DNA of 40,439 nt from Akkermansia muciniphila (GTDB lineage Bacteria > Verrucomicrobiota > Verrucomicrobiia > Limisphaerales > BJHT01): the NCBI GenBank assembly GCA_945861535.1, contig CAMAUZ010000073.1, positions 1-40,439 of the forward strand, written 5' to 3'. Made by a program: the position numbers and the translations under genes. The notes beneath the pieces are model-generated. The model was given only the letters and a program-made list of their open reading frames with translations, ran no database searches and was not told the DNA's origin. Each line of letters begins with the position of its first letter. Position 1 is the first letter of the stretch. Below, piece by piece: positions 9,263 through 18,811 of the stretch.

Positions 9263-11097
9263 TGTTCTGCAAGGTGGATGGGAAGCCGTTGAATCGTGCC
9301 GGCTCCGTGAACTTCGATCAGATGCAGTGATCGTGAGCCTGCTTTGAGTCGAAGGTCACGGAGGCACCGTTGTTTTAGCGACATAAAGTCGGCGCAAGAC
9401 TCCCGAGAAAAACTCGACGGCATGGCTCCATCAGCCACGCGGCAGAGGAACTCGAAGCGGGGGAGCGTGAGGGGAAAGCGAAATTCCCTACCGTTGGTGC
9501 GAAGCACCGCCTCTGGGACACTGCCGGCTTTTTTACGCAGGATCTCCAGGCCGGGCGGTTCGGAATCCAATTCGAGTTGTGCGAGATGAATGTCACTCAC
9601 CGGCGATGTCGTCAGGTCGAGTCCCGTGGCGAGGTAGACCTCGTTGGCATTCTCCGCGAGCAGCAACCCGGTCCAGATCCGATTCAGCCCCGAGGCAAGC
9701 TTGCGGAGGTGCAGGCGGGCTGGTGATTTTCCTTCCTCAAGCGGCTTGAGAATTTCTTCGAGGTATTCCCGCGCGTGATGGAAGACGGTGATTTTCCACA
9801 GCAGATATTTCTGAAGCTCCGCTTGGGATGCTTGAAGGAAAACTCGGCGTCGCTCAGCCGCTAGCTCAGCCAAAAACAAGGACATTTCTTCTTCGTCGTT
9901 GATGTCGCCGCGGATGTAGCGCTTGAGCAGCGCATCGAAGTCCGGGTTACGCTGGTTGAAGGGATCGGGCAAGACCAGTTCGTCATGCGCCGCCTTGAGG
10001 TCTCCGTCCCTCGTTCCGAAGATGAGGAGTTCATCGAGATCATTGGTCGTTTCATCTCCGACGTGGAGCATGGAAAGGAATCGGTAAACTTCGCGTTTCC
10101 GCCGATTGCTGACGGTGAGGTTTTCTCCGAAAAGAGTCCGATGCAGCGCGGCTTTATGGGCTGTCCCGGACTTCCCGATTGTATTGGCTTCCGTTCCCGG
10201 ACGAATGACTCGGTCTCTGGCGTCGGGGTGTCCTAACAAGGCGTTGGAAAGCAAGCAAAGCACCCCGCGCGTTGGCAAATGATGGCCCGTCACATCCGCA
10301 ATGCGCGCCAGCATGATGAGCTTGGCCCGCACTTCGGGGGTATTGAGCGCACGATAGTTTCTTGAGAGCGACGAAGGCTCCGAGAAGAGAGGCTTGTCGC
10401 TCTCCTCCGTGAAACAGACCCATTCCGAACGGTCGAGAACCGCACCAAGACACAGGCTCATGATCTCTTCGCTTGGGACCATGCTCAGATTGATGAGCCG
10501 GAGGCGCTGGCCGCTGTCTCTCTCTCTGCGTGCGTGAAGGCCAATCAGGGTCTTTTGCAGCCCACGGACGAGCTCGGGTGCATCTGTAGGCAGAGCCCGG
10601 AAGAGTTCATGCATCTGACCGTCGTTGACGGCCAGGACAAAGAACTCGCCGCTCTCACCGAACGCAGACTCCGCCATCCGGGTGAGCAAGCCGACATGCT
10701 CCGGGCTGAGGTGACCGTTGGTCTTTTTCCGCCATGCGGTAACATCATAGATCAAGGTGATCGTGCGCTGTCCTGCCTCAGTTTCGACGGTGACGATTTC
10801 GACCCCGCTGTGTCCTTCGGCGGACTTTCCAGTCAACGCCTGCACCAACTCAAAGCAGAGCGAGGTTTTCCCTTCTCCAGCGGTGCCCGTCAGCACTACG
10901 TTACGAAACAATCCTGTGGAGACGGGAAAACAGTCGAGGATGAGCTGTCGCGCCGGATGATCGAAAGCGAGCTTGGTAACGCCGAGATATGCAGCCAATT
11001 TTCCGACGTGCTCCGCTTGCATAGCCTCGTTGTCGGCCACAGGACCGTAGGCTCGCAGCAGCCGAATCCATTTCTCTCCTTTGGTGAGCGCTGACAT
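9259..11097 (-). CDS. sspF: SspF/DptF-like P-loop ATPase of PT restriction
   Basis: From the ATG at 11097 the protein has 612 residues. A longer frame opens at 11169, but that start would overlap sspD by 59 nt and add a low-complexity leader; the 11097 start leaves a 13-nt gap and gives a conventional opening. Walker A is GTAGEGKT at residues 71-78. A later FFVLAVNDGQ strand is a plausible sensor region, as in DptF proteins, and the next motif-like segment TLIYDVTAWR could be Walker B. SspF and DptF are ATPase subunits of phosphorothioate-dependent restriction complexes. The stop overlaps the sspG start in an ATGA. Assignment is by P-loop, size and operon position. Confidence 0.75.
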   Translation of the reverse strand: MSALTKGEKWIRLLRAYGPVADNEAMQAEHVGKLAAYLGVTKLAFDHPARQLILDCFPVSTGLFRNVVLTGTAGEGKTSLCFELVQALTGKSAEGHSGVEIVTVETEAGQRTITLIYDVTAWRKKTNGHLSPEHVGLLTRMAESAFGESGEFFVLAVNDGQMHELFRALPTDAPELVRGLQKTLIGLHARRERDSGQRLRLINLSMVPSEEIMSLCLGAVLDRSEWVCFTEESDKPLFSEPSSLSRNYRALNTPEVRAKLIMLARIADVTGHHLPTRGVLCLLSNALLGHPDARDRVIRPGTEANTIGKSGTAHKAALHRTLFGENLTVSNRRKREVYRFLSMLHVGDETTNDLDELLIFGTRDGDLKAAHDELVLPDPFNQRNPDFDALLKRYIRGDINDEEEMSLFLAELAAERRRVFLQASQAELQKYLLWKITVFHHAREYLEEILKPLEEGKSPARLHLRKLASGLNRIWTGLLLAENANEVYLATGLDLTTSPVSDIHLAQLELDSEPPGLEILRKKAGSVPEAVLRTNGREFRFPLTLPRFEFLCRVADGAMPSSFSRESCADFMSLKQRCLRDLRLKAGSRSLHLIEVHGAGTIQRLPIHLAEQ

Positions 11098-11110
11098 AGA
11101 TATGCTGGTA

Positions 11111-11962
11111 TCAGAGTTGGCAGAGCAGGCATCCTTCGCGCCGCCGTGGCGCGACTTCGAGACCACCAAGAGTCTGAGCCAGCGAGCGGTTCGGCTGGCG
11201 TTTTGCGAGACGCTCTTGAGTCTTGCGCCAATTCTCCTCGATTTGAGTCATACGATCCGGTTGCTCCAGTTCCGCGAGTGACTCGTCGCCGCACCAATAG
11301 AATACGTTACCATTCACGCGGTTGGGCTTCTCGTAAGCCTTTGCCTCGTCGTAGTAGCCCGGATAACGCTGTTTGAGTCGAACCCATTCGATCTTCTGCT
11401 GGTAAAAGCAGAAGAAGCAGCCGCTTCGGGTGCGCCCCCATTCCGTGTAGGGAGGCATGCCGAGGCCCGAATTTTCAAGGATTCGCTGAACGCCTTCGTA
11501 GTCGATTCCATCTTCTCGAAACGGAAACTCCGCACGGATGTTGGGCTTGTGGCTGATGTAGCCAACGCGTTCTTCATCCGCCCGAATACCCACATAGTTA
11601 ATGCAGTAGTCGTCGCCGATGTAATCCTCAAAGGGCTTCAGCTTCATCATCCTCGTGCACCAACGACGGTGGTTTGATGGGAGCATACCTCCATACTGGC
11701 GAAGCAAATCATCAAAGGTCGTTCCAAAGGTAGTTCGAACAATTTTACACCCGAGGTAGCCTTCCAGTCGCTCCAGATATTCGTAGGTGTCTGGTAGTTC
11801 CTTATCGGTATCATGGAAGATGTATTCCATATTCGGGACGCGATCACGGAGATGCACGGCGAGCGCCGCGCTATCCTTGCCTCCGGAGAGACTTAGGACA
11901 TGACGAACCAAGGTCGGGTCTTCCGGCCATTTATTGTCTCGAACTGGAGCTTGAGTCGTCAT
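11111..11962 (-). CDS. sspD: SspD PAPS-reductase-like sulfur transferase
   Basis: A 283-residue member of the PAPS reductase / ATP-pyrophosphatase (PP-loop) family. The nucleotide-binding loop SGGKDS is at residues 26-31, right after the first strand. Cysteines C102 (RRWCTRMMK), C182 and C185 (SGCFFC) and the C-terminal pair C278 and C281 (GCLLCQL) are candidates for an iron-sulfur cluster or persulfide relay. At 283 residues it is much shorter than DndC (about 500), which favours SspD. In single-strand PT modification SspD is thought to activate the DNA phosphate with ATP and accept sulfur from SspA. The ATG lies 3 nt from the sspC stop, so translation is probably coupled. Confidence 0.85.
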   Translation of the reverse strand: MTTQAPVRDNKWPEDPTLVRHVLSLSGGKDSAALAVHLRDRVPNMEYIFHDTDKELPDTYEYLERLEGYLGCKIVRTTFGTTFDDLLRQYGGMLPSNHRRWCTRMMKLKPFEDYIGDDYCINYVGIRADEERVGYISHKPNIRAEFPFREDGIDYEGVQRILENSGLGMPPYTEWGRTRSGCFFCFYQQKIEWVRLKQRYPGYYDEAKAYEKPNRVNGNVFYWCGDESLAELEQPDRMTQIEENWRKTQERLAKRQPNRSLAQTLGGLEVAPRRREGCLLCQL

Positions 11963-11965
11963 GGA

Positions 11966-14900
11966 TCAGGGCTTCTTGGATTTCTCCTCTGCGTTGAGCT
12001 GTGTCCAGATCGCGCGCATGGCAGCGGCCAGACCGTGGCGCCCGTGCGTAGAGAGGATCTGTTGGATTTCGGTTTCGACCGGGCGAATACGGCTTTCATC
12101 CATTCCGTTCCAATCAACGAGGTCACCGACCTCGCTCCCGTCACTCTTGGTAATAGCGATGCGGCAGGCGTGGCCGTTGAGCTTCCTCGTCGTGCCGATG
12201 AAAGTCATCTCGGTGCGCTTGAAGCGAGCGGCAGCGATTTCGAGTTGGTGGTGGAACTCCGTCTCGTCGTTGTCCAGCCATCGCTCGGGCGATTTGCGTG
12301 CGAGTAGGTTCGCGACGGATTCCACCCACGCGCGATCATCGAGCGCGACGTCAGCAAGCCGCAGGGCGAATGCTTTGAGGGCGGGTTCGGTCACGGCAAC
12401 GGCGAGTTGGGCCGCGCGGTCAGCGATGATGCTTCTCCCCGCAGGCGTTTTCGCCGCAACATCGAAAGCAGCGCAAATCGCATTTTGCAGGCGCTCGATG
12501 AGCTTCGGGTAAGCCGTCCGAATTTCGTGCAGCGCTGTGCGCAAACGGGCGGCCAGTTCGTCCGGTGTCTTGAGTCCATCTTTTCCGATGGGTGGAAGGC
12601 CACACGCTTCGGGCAACGTGGTGAAGACAAGTTTCACAGGCTCGCGGCCGTCGAGAAGCGCTCGCCGGACAGCCACGGCAGCAGCCGGAAGGTGGTTCGT
12701 CCTGCGGCAGTATTCAGGAACCTCCTGGCTGATGAAGACGGCCAACGGGCGCACGAGATCAATCAGGTCCGTCTTGCTCGCATCCCGTGGGTCGATTTTC
12801 AGCAAGTGCAAAAGCTTGGTGAAAACATCAGCGCGGACGCCGCTCAGCTCGCAGTATTGGATGTAAAAGAACTCAGGTTCCTTCGTGATCCGCAGGAACA
12901 CGTCGCCGCCGACCTCGTGAAGATAAGTTCCGTCCTCGTAGAGCGCGACACGCTGGTGGTGCGTCGCAAGATAGATGGCGAGGATGAACGGCTGGAGTCC
13001 TTCCCGGACTCCGAAGGGTGGCAGTGAGAGTGCTCGGAGCACCTCCGGGACTGGAACCAACGCGTCGGTGCCTTTGGCCTTCAGCGTCTCCGTGATGAGA
13101 GCGAGCGATGGGAGCAAATTGCACTGGTCCTTTTCCGGAGTCGGGACTCGAAACATCCAGCCGGACTCGCCCTCTACATGGAATCCGCCACCCTTTAGGA
13201 TCGAGAGATAGAGCGCCATCTCGGCCGGCCGCTTCGTGTCGTCCATGCCCAAGTGCGGTTTGTCAGACGCCGTTGCCATTGCTTCCGCCAATTTTGTTCT
13301 AGCCCCAACCGCAGCGCTGCTTGGTGAACGGCGGTTGATGAGTTCGTTCAGAACCTTCGGTGTATCAGAGTAGATTCGACGGCACTCGCCTCCAAGAAAT
13401 GTGAGCAGTTCTCGGCCTGTGGCCAATCTGCTTGGACTCGTGGACCCACGGTAAAACCATTCGATGTGCTTCCCGGTGGGGATGGCAAGATTGTCCAATC
13501 CGACGAGCCGGATTCGGAGGTTCCGTCTGGCCTGATTGATCTGGCGAGAGACTTCCTCACGGGCATACCGATCACCCGAGAGCTGCGGTGTATTTCTCAT
13601 CACCCATTCCCACGCAACCAAGTCGGTGAGTGCAGTCACAGCAGGGTCGGGCGGTTCGGCGACGGCCACGAAAAGCCCTTTGGCGAGGTTGGTTTTCCGT
13701 TCGTGTAATGTCTGTCTCGCGATGCGCTGCTGTGCTCGGTCAGCCGGCAGGATGACTCGCAGGTTCAAATCTGCGCCTTCGCCATCGAGTTGGGGTTGGT
13801 TGGCGAGAAGATCATTCAGGCCGGTGGCTGGAATGAGTTTCACCGCGGCATACCGCAGAGTCCCGGTGCGCGCGTAAAATGCGCGCGGGACAAGATGCTC
13901 GGAGCGGACGTGATCGCAGAGGCGCTTGATGCCGTCGCCTTTGCCGGACGTTGCTTCAACGGCCTTGGCGAAAAGCTCATCTAGGTTCACGGATGTGTGC
14001 GGCCAGAGGCACAATCCTTTCACGGTGCCGCGTTCGTAAATCACGCCGCGGGATCGCAGCGTCTTGATCGCGTCATCGACAGCTTTCCTCGCACCACCGA
14101 CTGACGCGCTCACGATCTCCTCCGTGGCCGGGAGGTCAGGCGCGTCCAAGAGACTGAGCATCGCCACGGTCTTGAGGACGGCTTCCTCTTCCGGCGTTTC
14201 GACCTCGGTGGAGGCCAGGACGGCTTCGATAACACCCCAGTGGGTGTGCGAGTGCCCGGTCGTAATGGTCGGCAGTAGATTCAACCGGACATAATCGAAG
14301 AGGTGATGAATTCGATAGTGCCCGGCGCTCTCGGCAGGTTGCGCAGCGTGCTGCTGAAGCGCCATCGGTTCAGACGACGAGACGAAGCTGAACAGCGACC
14401 GCTCGTTCTGGCCGAACTTGCGCATCGTGCGGACGAGCACCGGCAGTGTTGTCGGATGAAGCGGAAAGATTTTCGGCCCGAGGCCAGCGAGCGATACGGG
14501 GGCAGACGGCCCGTAGATCCCGGTCTTGAGCGCGTTCGTCATCGCTGCGCTCGACTCCCTTTGCAGCGCGTCGGGCAGTCGGTGTGTTTCGACATTGAGC
14601 GTCGCGGCGACCAAAGCAGCGACCTGCTCGATCGGTTGCGCGTAAACTATTTCCTCGAAGCGCCCCGCGATTTTGTCCCACTCACGTCTTGCTGCCGAAT
14701 CCAACCCTGCGGCGTATGCGGCAACGCCTTGATGAAGCGTGGCGACGATCACGAAGGCCTTTTCTCCGCTGCGCGCGGCTTCTTCGGCGAGTCGCTGAAG
14801 AAGGAAAACGTCTTCGAATTCAGGGTTGCGCGCGGCGTATTCCAAATTCTTGCCAAGCTCATCAAGGATGAGAAGTAGTCCCGCATGTCGGTGACGTTTT

Positions 14901-15337
14901 GCGATGGCAACGCATTCCCGGACTGCTTGCAGCACCTCTTCGGTGTCTGGCCGACCGCGACGACCGTCCCATTTCAATCCCAACGCGCGAAGGACCGTCA
15001 CGCCGAGTGGCTCGTTGTCTCCCGTCGCCAATACTGCTCCAAAAGTTGTCTGACCAACGAAACGGCGGAGATCATTTGGAAGCTCGTCCTTGGAGCCTTC
15101 CGCGATGCGAGCCAACGCCAGGGCAAAATCAGTTTTCCCCGAACCATAGTCGCCGGCGATGCGCCAGGCTCTTTGAGTGGAGTTCGCCCGAAAACCTGTC
15201 GTGATTCGTTCGAGTGCTTGCTGTGCGACAGGAGTGAGAATGTATCCCAGCGAAGAGTTCGGATCCTTGATGTCGTGCTCAAGATGAACCGACCGCATGA
15301 AGCGCGGGTGGACTCGGAGCAGTGAGGAAATTTGCAT
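11966..15337 (-). CDS. sspC: SspC P-loop ATPase of PT modification
   Basis: An 1123-residue AAA-type ATPase. The opening resembles BrxC/PglY-like phage-defence ATPases. Walker A is GDYGSGKT at 62-69 and Walker B is LLLILDE at 154-160. The rest is long helical sequence with several winged-helix-like stretches that I cannot name confidently. It lies between the DUF4007 gene (33-nt gap) and the PAPS-reductase-like gene (3-nt gap), which is the sspB-sspC-sspD order of the single-strand phosphorothioation system, where SspC supplies ATPase activity to the modification complex. The start ATG at 15337 is followed at once by a credible N-terminus. Alternative reading as a BREX BrxC is disfavoured because no other BREX gene is present. 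Confidence 0.82.
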   Translation of the reverse strand: MQISSLLRVHPRFMRSVHLEHDIKDPNSSLGYILTPVAQQALERITTGFRANSTQRAWRIAGDYGSGKTDFALALARIAEGSKDELPNDLRRFVGQTTFGAVLATGDNEPLGVTVLRALGLKWDGRRGRPDTEEVLQAVRECVAIAKRHRHAGLLLILDELGKNLEYAARNPEFEDVFLLQRLAEEAARSGEKAFVIVATLHQGVAAYAAGLDSAARREWDKIAGRFEEIVYAQPIEQVAALVAATLNVETHRLPDALQRESSAAMTNALKTGIYGPSAPVSLAGLGPKIFPLHPTTLPVLVRTMRKFGQNERSLFSFVSSSEPMALQQHAAQPAESAGHYRIHHLFDYVRLNLLPTITTGHSHTHWGVIEAVLASTEVETPEEEAVLKTVAMLSLLDAPDLPATEEIVSASVGGARKAVDDAIKTLRSRGVIYERGTVKGLCLWPHTSVNLDELFAKAVEATSGKGDGIKRLCDHVRSEHLVPRAFYARTGTLRYAAVKLIPATGLNDLLANQPQLDGEGADLNLRVILPADRAQQRIARQTLHERKTNLAKGLFVAVAEPPDPAVTALTDLVAWEWVMRNTPQLSGDRYAREEVSRQINQARRNLRIRLVGLDNLAIPTGKHIEWFYRGSTSPSRLATGRELLTFLGGECRRIYSDTPKVLNELINRRSPSSAAVGARTKLAEAMATASDKPHLGMDDTKRPAEMALYLSILKGGGFHVEGESGWMFRVPTPEKDQCNLLPSLALITETLKAKGTDALVPVPEVLRALSLPPFGVREGLQPFILAIYLATHHQRVALYEDGTYLHEVGGDVFLRITKEPEFFYIQYCELSGVRADVFTKLLHLLKIDPRDASKTDLIDLVRPLAVFISQEVPEYCRRTNHLPAAAVAVRRALLDGREPVKLVFTTLPEACGLPPIGKDGLKTPDELAARLRTALHEIRTAYPKLIERLQNAICAAFDVAAKTPAGRSIIADRAAQLAVAVTEPALKAFALRLADVALDDRAWVESVANLLARKSPERWLDNDETEFHHQLEIAAARFKRTEMTFIGTTRKLNGHACRIAITKSDGSEVGDLVDWNGMDESRIRPVETEIQQILSTHGRHGLAAAMRAIWTQLNAEEKSKKP

Positions 15338-15370
15338 GTTGGTCGGGGCGGGGAGCGGAGAGTTTATCGG

Positions 15371-16357
15371 CTAAAGGAATCGCGGTTTTTCATAAGCGGC
15401 ACGCAGATCATCGTGGCCGTTGCTTTTCCGAAGGCGGCGGAGCTGACGCAAGTTCGCCGACTCGGCGATTTGGAAACCATTCGACTGCACCCGCGTGAGG
15501 TCGGACACCCGCTCGAGAATCTCGCTTTCTGCCATTCTGAGGATGCGACCGGGACTGTGATTGCCCGCAACCAACTCCCGCAAGGCAACGGTCTGCTCGG
15601 AAGGAAAAGCCCGGTTCCACCAATCGTGGATGAAGAACGCGAAGAGTTGCTGCGGGATGGCGGTCTTCGGACCAGTGTCGAACGCGTAGAGCGTTTCCCA
15701 TTTTCCGGCCGCATTTTGCCGTTCACCCGCTTCGTGAATCAGACCTAGAACGGACAAGGCGCAGTCGAGATGATCTTCTCCTCGCGTCCCACGCGGGGGG
15801 CGGTAGCTGTGAAGAAAGACTTCCCAATGCTGTTTGAGCGTGACGATCGAAGCGGTCCTTTGATTCTGCTCCGACTCCTTTCGGAACGCCTCGACCACGG
15901 CGCTGGCGCTGAATTCTGCGGTCGGCCAGCGGTTGAAGAGGCATTCCCAAGCGAAGAACGGTGCTTGCGTGTTCCTGCTAATGAGCCAGTGGAGCAGCCA
16001 ATTGCTCGAATGATCTTCGAGGAACGGATCGAGACCGGTTGTGGGCGCGAAAACCAATTCGCCGACAGCACTCAACGACCACCCGGAGTCTTCTTTCGAG
16101 GCAATCTGAAAAGCCTCAATCCAACACCGCAGCGCCTCGACCATGTTCTTGCCGAGGCCGAGCGAGACGATGCCCTCATCAATGTTTGTGAGCGGATCCT
16201 GTCCGTCGGTGATGGCGCCGACCGCCTTGGGAATCCAAGCGACACGCAGCGGAAAGGTTTGGTGGCCTGAAAAACGAAAGCCCGGCGAAACAGCGCGCTC
16301 GGTCGAGGACGCTTGGTTTTCCAGATCTCGAATCGCTGTGTTTGCGACAACCTTCAT
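15371..16357 (-). CDS. sspB: SspB, DUF4007 protein of PT modification
   Basis: The signature FRFSGHQTFPLR, followed about 40 residues later by LGLGKNMVEALRCW, is characteristic of DUF4007, the family of SspB. SspB nicks DNA as the first step of single-strand phosphorothioation. From the ATG at 16357 the protein has 328 residues and the SGHQTFPLR motif falls at residues 30-38. The frame stays open up to 16582, with other ATGs at 16390 and further up, but that leader is Pro/Gly/Arg-rich and looks non-coding; no strong Shine-Dalgarno sequence decides between 16357 and 16390. It is the first gene of the ssp operon and is followed after 33 nt by sspC. Confidence 0.82.
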   Translation of the reverse strand: MKVVANTAIRDLENQASSTERAVSPGFRFSGHQTFPLRVAWIPKAVGAITDGQDPLTNIDEGIVSLGLGKNMVEALRCWIEAFQIASKEDSGWSLSAVGELVFAPTTGLDPFLEDHSSNWLLHWLISRNTQAPFFAWECLFNRWPTAEFSASAVVEAFRKESEQNQRTASIVTLKQHWEVFLHSYRPPRGTRGEDHLDCALSVLGLIHEAGERQNAAGKWETLYAFDTGPKTAIPQQLFAFFIHDWWNRAFPSEQTVALRELVAGNHSPGRILRMAESEILERVSDLTRVQSNGFQIAESANLRQLRRLRKSNGHDDLRAAYEKPRFL

Positions 16358-17117
16358 TCGCCAGGGCGTTTTCGGTTTCTCATTGTGCATGCTTTCAAAG
16401 CCCAACGGCAGAGTGCCGCCCTCATGGGGAGGCAGCAAGGCATGTTTTTTTAGATGTCCAAATCTTTGGCGTTGAACGCGGTTCGCCCCGCTCATCTGCA
16501 CGCTCATCAGAGAATCAAAACCATTCGGTGCATGGGCTTTTCGTCGTTCCATGGCCGCCAAACCATCATGGGTGTGGGTCATCTATTGGGTCCGCCTCAC
16601 ATTCCTTCAACGTCCTTCGTCCTCGAACCTCCGCTTCTGCCCTCAACGGCGCCAAACCCCGCTTCTAGGCCATATTCGCCGGATTCATTCACCTTTTTCT
16701 GACTCCCTCTCAACCGCTTTTTATCAATCCAGGCGCTCCCGACAACTCCCAACGACAGGGAGCGTTTCTTTGCTCGGCTTCCCGTGTGGCATCAAGTCAA
16801 CAAATCGTCCTGGAAGCTGTCCCGGCCCCATTTCGAGTTCCGGCGGCCCGAAGAGTCCGATGCAGACGACCCCTGCCGGCTTCACCTGCCAGAAAACAAC
16901 CTTCGTCCGGTCCGGGACTTCGCAGGGACGTACATTGAGGCCCAGCGGGAACCGTCCGTGACCAGCTTCATCCACGACTCCAGAAACAACACGGCGGCGG
17001 AAGCCTCACGCGCAATGCAGATCAGCTGGCAGGGGGCCGCAAAATCGTCCTTGGCGCGATTATCATCCCAAAAAGAAATCGGGCGTTTTATCGACCACCA
17101 AACACAAAACCTGCAAG
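16358..17117. other. Leader region between integrase gene and ssp operon
   Basis: About 760 bases separate the end of the integrase gene from the chosen sspB start. The ssp operon promoter must lie here, but I see no convincing -35/-10 pair. A minus-strand frame of 83 codons (16724-16975) has fairly ordinary composition, and its middle (KVVFWQVKPAGVVCIG) looks protein-like; I do not recognise it and cannot call it a gene. Confidence 0.4.
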
Positions 17118-18764
17118 CTATCGGCTCGGATCCTTGCCAAGGTCGACCCACTCGCCATTACGCACTTTGTACGCATAAGTCCTTGGGTAAGAGTTGCTCT
17201 TCTTGAACTCGACGGAAATTTTTTCACCGGCCTTGAAATGGATCGTCGCCTTCATCTTCGGAATATCGATTCCGATGCTGTCGATATGGCTCCGCAGTGC
17301 TTCACGCAAGGCTATCACTTCATTTTCGTTTTGAGCCGCGACATGCCTCAAGAATTCCAGCTTGCCGTTTACCATTTTGACCGACACCGGAATAACCTCC
17401 AACGGGAGCTTTCCGGCACCGTTGATCTCCGACTCCACCCTCGCCTTGACCTCCTTCCAATCAGCCCGGTGATCAATCAATAATCTGCTGTCCTTGGCAG
17501 CCTCCAACTTGCCAACCAAATCCTTCTTCTCCGCTTCCATCTGCTGCAAGATTCTTGTGCCCGCCTCAGAAGGAGTCGCCATGAACAGCTTGGCCGCCGT
17601 GGCCAGTTTTTCCTCCAGTTCGCCTACTCTCCCATTTAGGGCTTGGATTTCTTGGTGCGCTTGTCGCGCTGATTGATCATCAAGCCTCGAGGTCGTTGGC
17701 CCAGCCGATGCGATTACCCGGAGCAACGCCTGCTCGGTTCCATAAATCGACATCGTCGTCGGCTCGCAAATTTTCAAATGCGACCCGTGACACTGAAAGT
17801 AATGGTACCCGTTTCCCACGCACCTCACGATGCTTTCGCCGCAAAGATCGCATTTCAAAAGGTGACTCAGTGGATGCGGGTTGTTGTTCCTTTGACCCTT
17901 GTAGACGTATCGAGTTTTGATTATCGCCTGGACAGCGTAAAAGTCAGACTCCGCGACAATTGCCGGAAAGAAGCCCGGCACTTCAGGGGTGGTCCCAGTG
18001 TAAAATCCGATGACCTCCTTGGATTTAAGAATCCGTTGAATGTAGGTCGGATGCCATAATCGTTTTCCGCTCTTGCTTTTGGCGATGTTGGCGACCTTTT
18101 CCTTGATGAGAATCTGCGCTATCGACTGCGTCCCAAATCCTTCGATGTAGAGCTTGAAGATTCGACTTATCACCTCGGCTTTTGAAGGCGTGGCAAAGTA
18201 TTTTTGGTTCTTGGATTCAAGCCACGAAGGCAGCCTGATGTTGATGTGTTTGCCCTCCGCGGCAAGTTTGTTCCGATTGATCCACGACTCTTTAACACGG
18301 TAGCTCTTGACTTTGCTTTCCTCATGGGCGCGGCTCATCACCATGATCGAGACGATCAACTCGAACGGATTTGCTGCAAGCGTCTCCTTGCTGTAGCGCC
18401 GCTCATTGTCAGAAAGCGCCACAATCTCAATGCCTTGATTGATCAGGTTGAGCAACAACAACTGGGCGGACACAATGTCCTCGCGGCTCAACCGATCCAA
18501 GTTCTCCACGATCAAAACCGTGCCTTTGGGAATTTTGCCCTCCGCCACCTGCTTTTCCAACTGTCCCAATGCTCCAGTAGCAGTACGGTGAACGCCCTTG
18601 AAGGCCGATTTGCCGAGGTCTCGAAGGCGGTAATCGCTTGTGAGGGTCAGGCCATTTCTCTTGCAATACGCTTCCGTCGCCTCCGTTTGACGGCGTATGG
18701 AATCGCCACCGAGCTGTTCCATGGTGCTGAACCGGACGTAACTGATCGCCAATCTTTGCTTCAT
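17118..18764 (-). CDS. Large serine recombinase (integrase)
   Basis: From the ATG at 18764 the protein has 548 residues. The N-terminal resolvase domain opens with ISYVRFSTMEQ, giving the nucleophile S13, and continues with DSIRRQ, the ENLDRLSR motif and a QGIEIVAL strand. A recombinase domain follows (about 170-290). A zinc ribbon is marked by CDLC and FQC...C (about residues 305-345), then a coiled coil (about 375-440), the usual layout of large serine integrases. The frame extends upstream to 18812 across the presumed attachment site, but the MKQRLAISY start is typical. The gene sits right at the break in yraN, so it very probably integrated this island. No recombination directionality factor is visible in the window. 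Confidence 0.92.
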   Translation of the reverse strand: MKQRLAISYVRFSTMEQLGGDSIRRQTEATEAYCKRNGLTLTSDYRLRDLGKSAFKGVHRTATGALGQLEKQVAEGKIPKGTVLIVENLDRLSREDIVSAQLLLLNLINQGIEIVALSDNERRYSKETLAANPFELIVSIMVMSRAHEESKVKSYRVKESWINRNKLAAEGKHINIRLPSWLESKNQKYFATPSKAEVISRIFKLYIEGFGTQSIAQILIKEKVANIAKSKSGKRLWHPTYIQRILKSKEVIGFYTGTTPEVPGFFPAIVAESDFYAVQAIIKTRYVYKGQRNNNPHPLSHLLKCDLCGESIVRCVGNGYHYFQCHGSHLKICEPTTMSIYGTEQALLRVIASAGPTTSRLDDQSARQAHQEIQALNGRVGELEEKLATAAKLFMATPSEAGTRILQQMEAEKKDLVGKLEAAKDSRLLIDHRADWKEVKARVESEINGAGKLPLEVIPVSVKMVNGKLEFLRHVAAQNENEVIALREALRSHIDSIGIDIPKMKATIHFKAGEKISVEFKKSNSYPRTYAYKVRNGEWVDLGKDPSR

Positions 18765-18791
18765 TTGTAAGGGAAAAACTATCACGGATAA

Positions 18792-18811
18792 TGTTTCGTG
18801 TAAATGAAACA
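18792..18811. other. Probable attachment half-site of the island
   Basis: The sequence TGTTTC-GTGTAAAT-GAAACA is a perfect 6-bp inverted repeat around an 8-bp centre. It covers the exact point where yraN loses homology (after codon 66) and lies 28 bp from the integrase start. Serine integrase sites are imperfect palindromes next to the integrase gene, so this is the likely right-hand att hybrid. The crossover base pair is not determined. Confidence 0.6.

Noticed and set aside
11111-11169. Longer SspF start at 11169
   Set aside because: It would overlap sspD by 59 nt and add a leader with no similarity to the family opening; the 11097 ATG is better.
11966-15337. BREX BrxC as the identity of the 1123-residue ATPase
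   Set aside because: No brxA, brxB, pglX or pglZ gene is adjacent, and the neighbouring DUF4007 and SspD-like genes fit SspC.
16358-16582. Longer SspB start at 16582
   Set aside because: The extra 75 residues are Pro/Gly/Arg-rich and lie before the DUF4007 start; no ribosome-binding site supports them.
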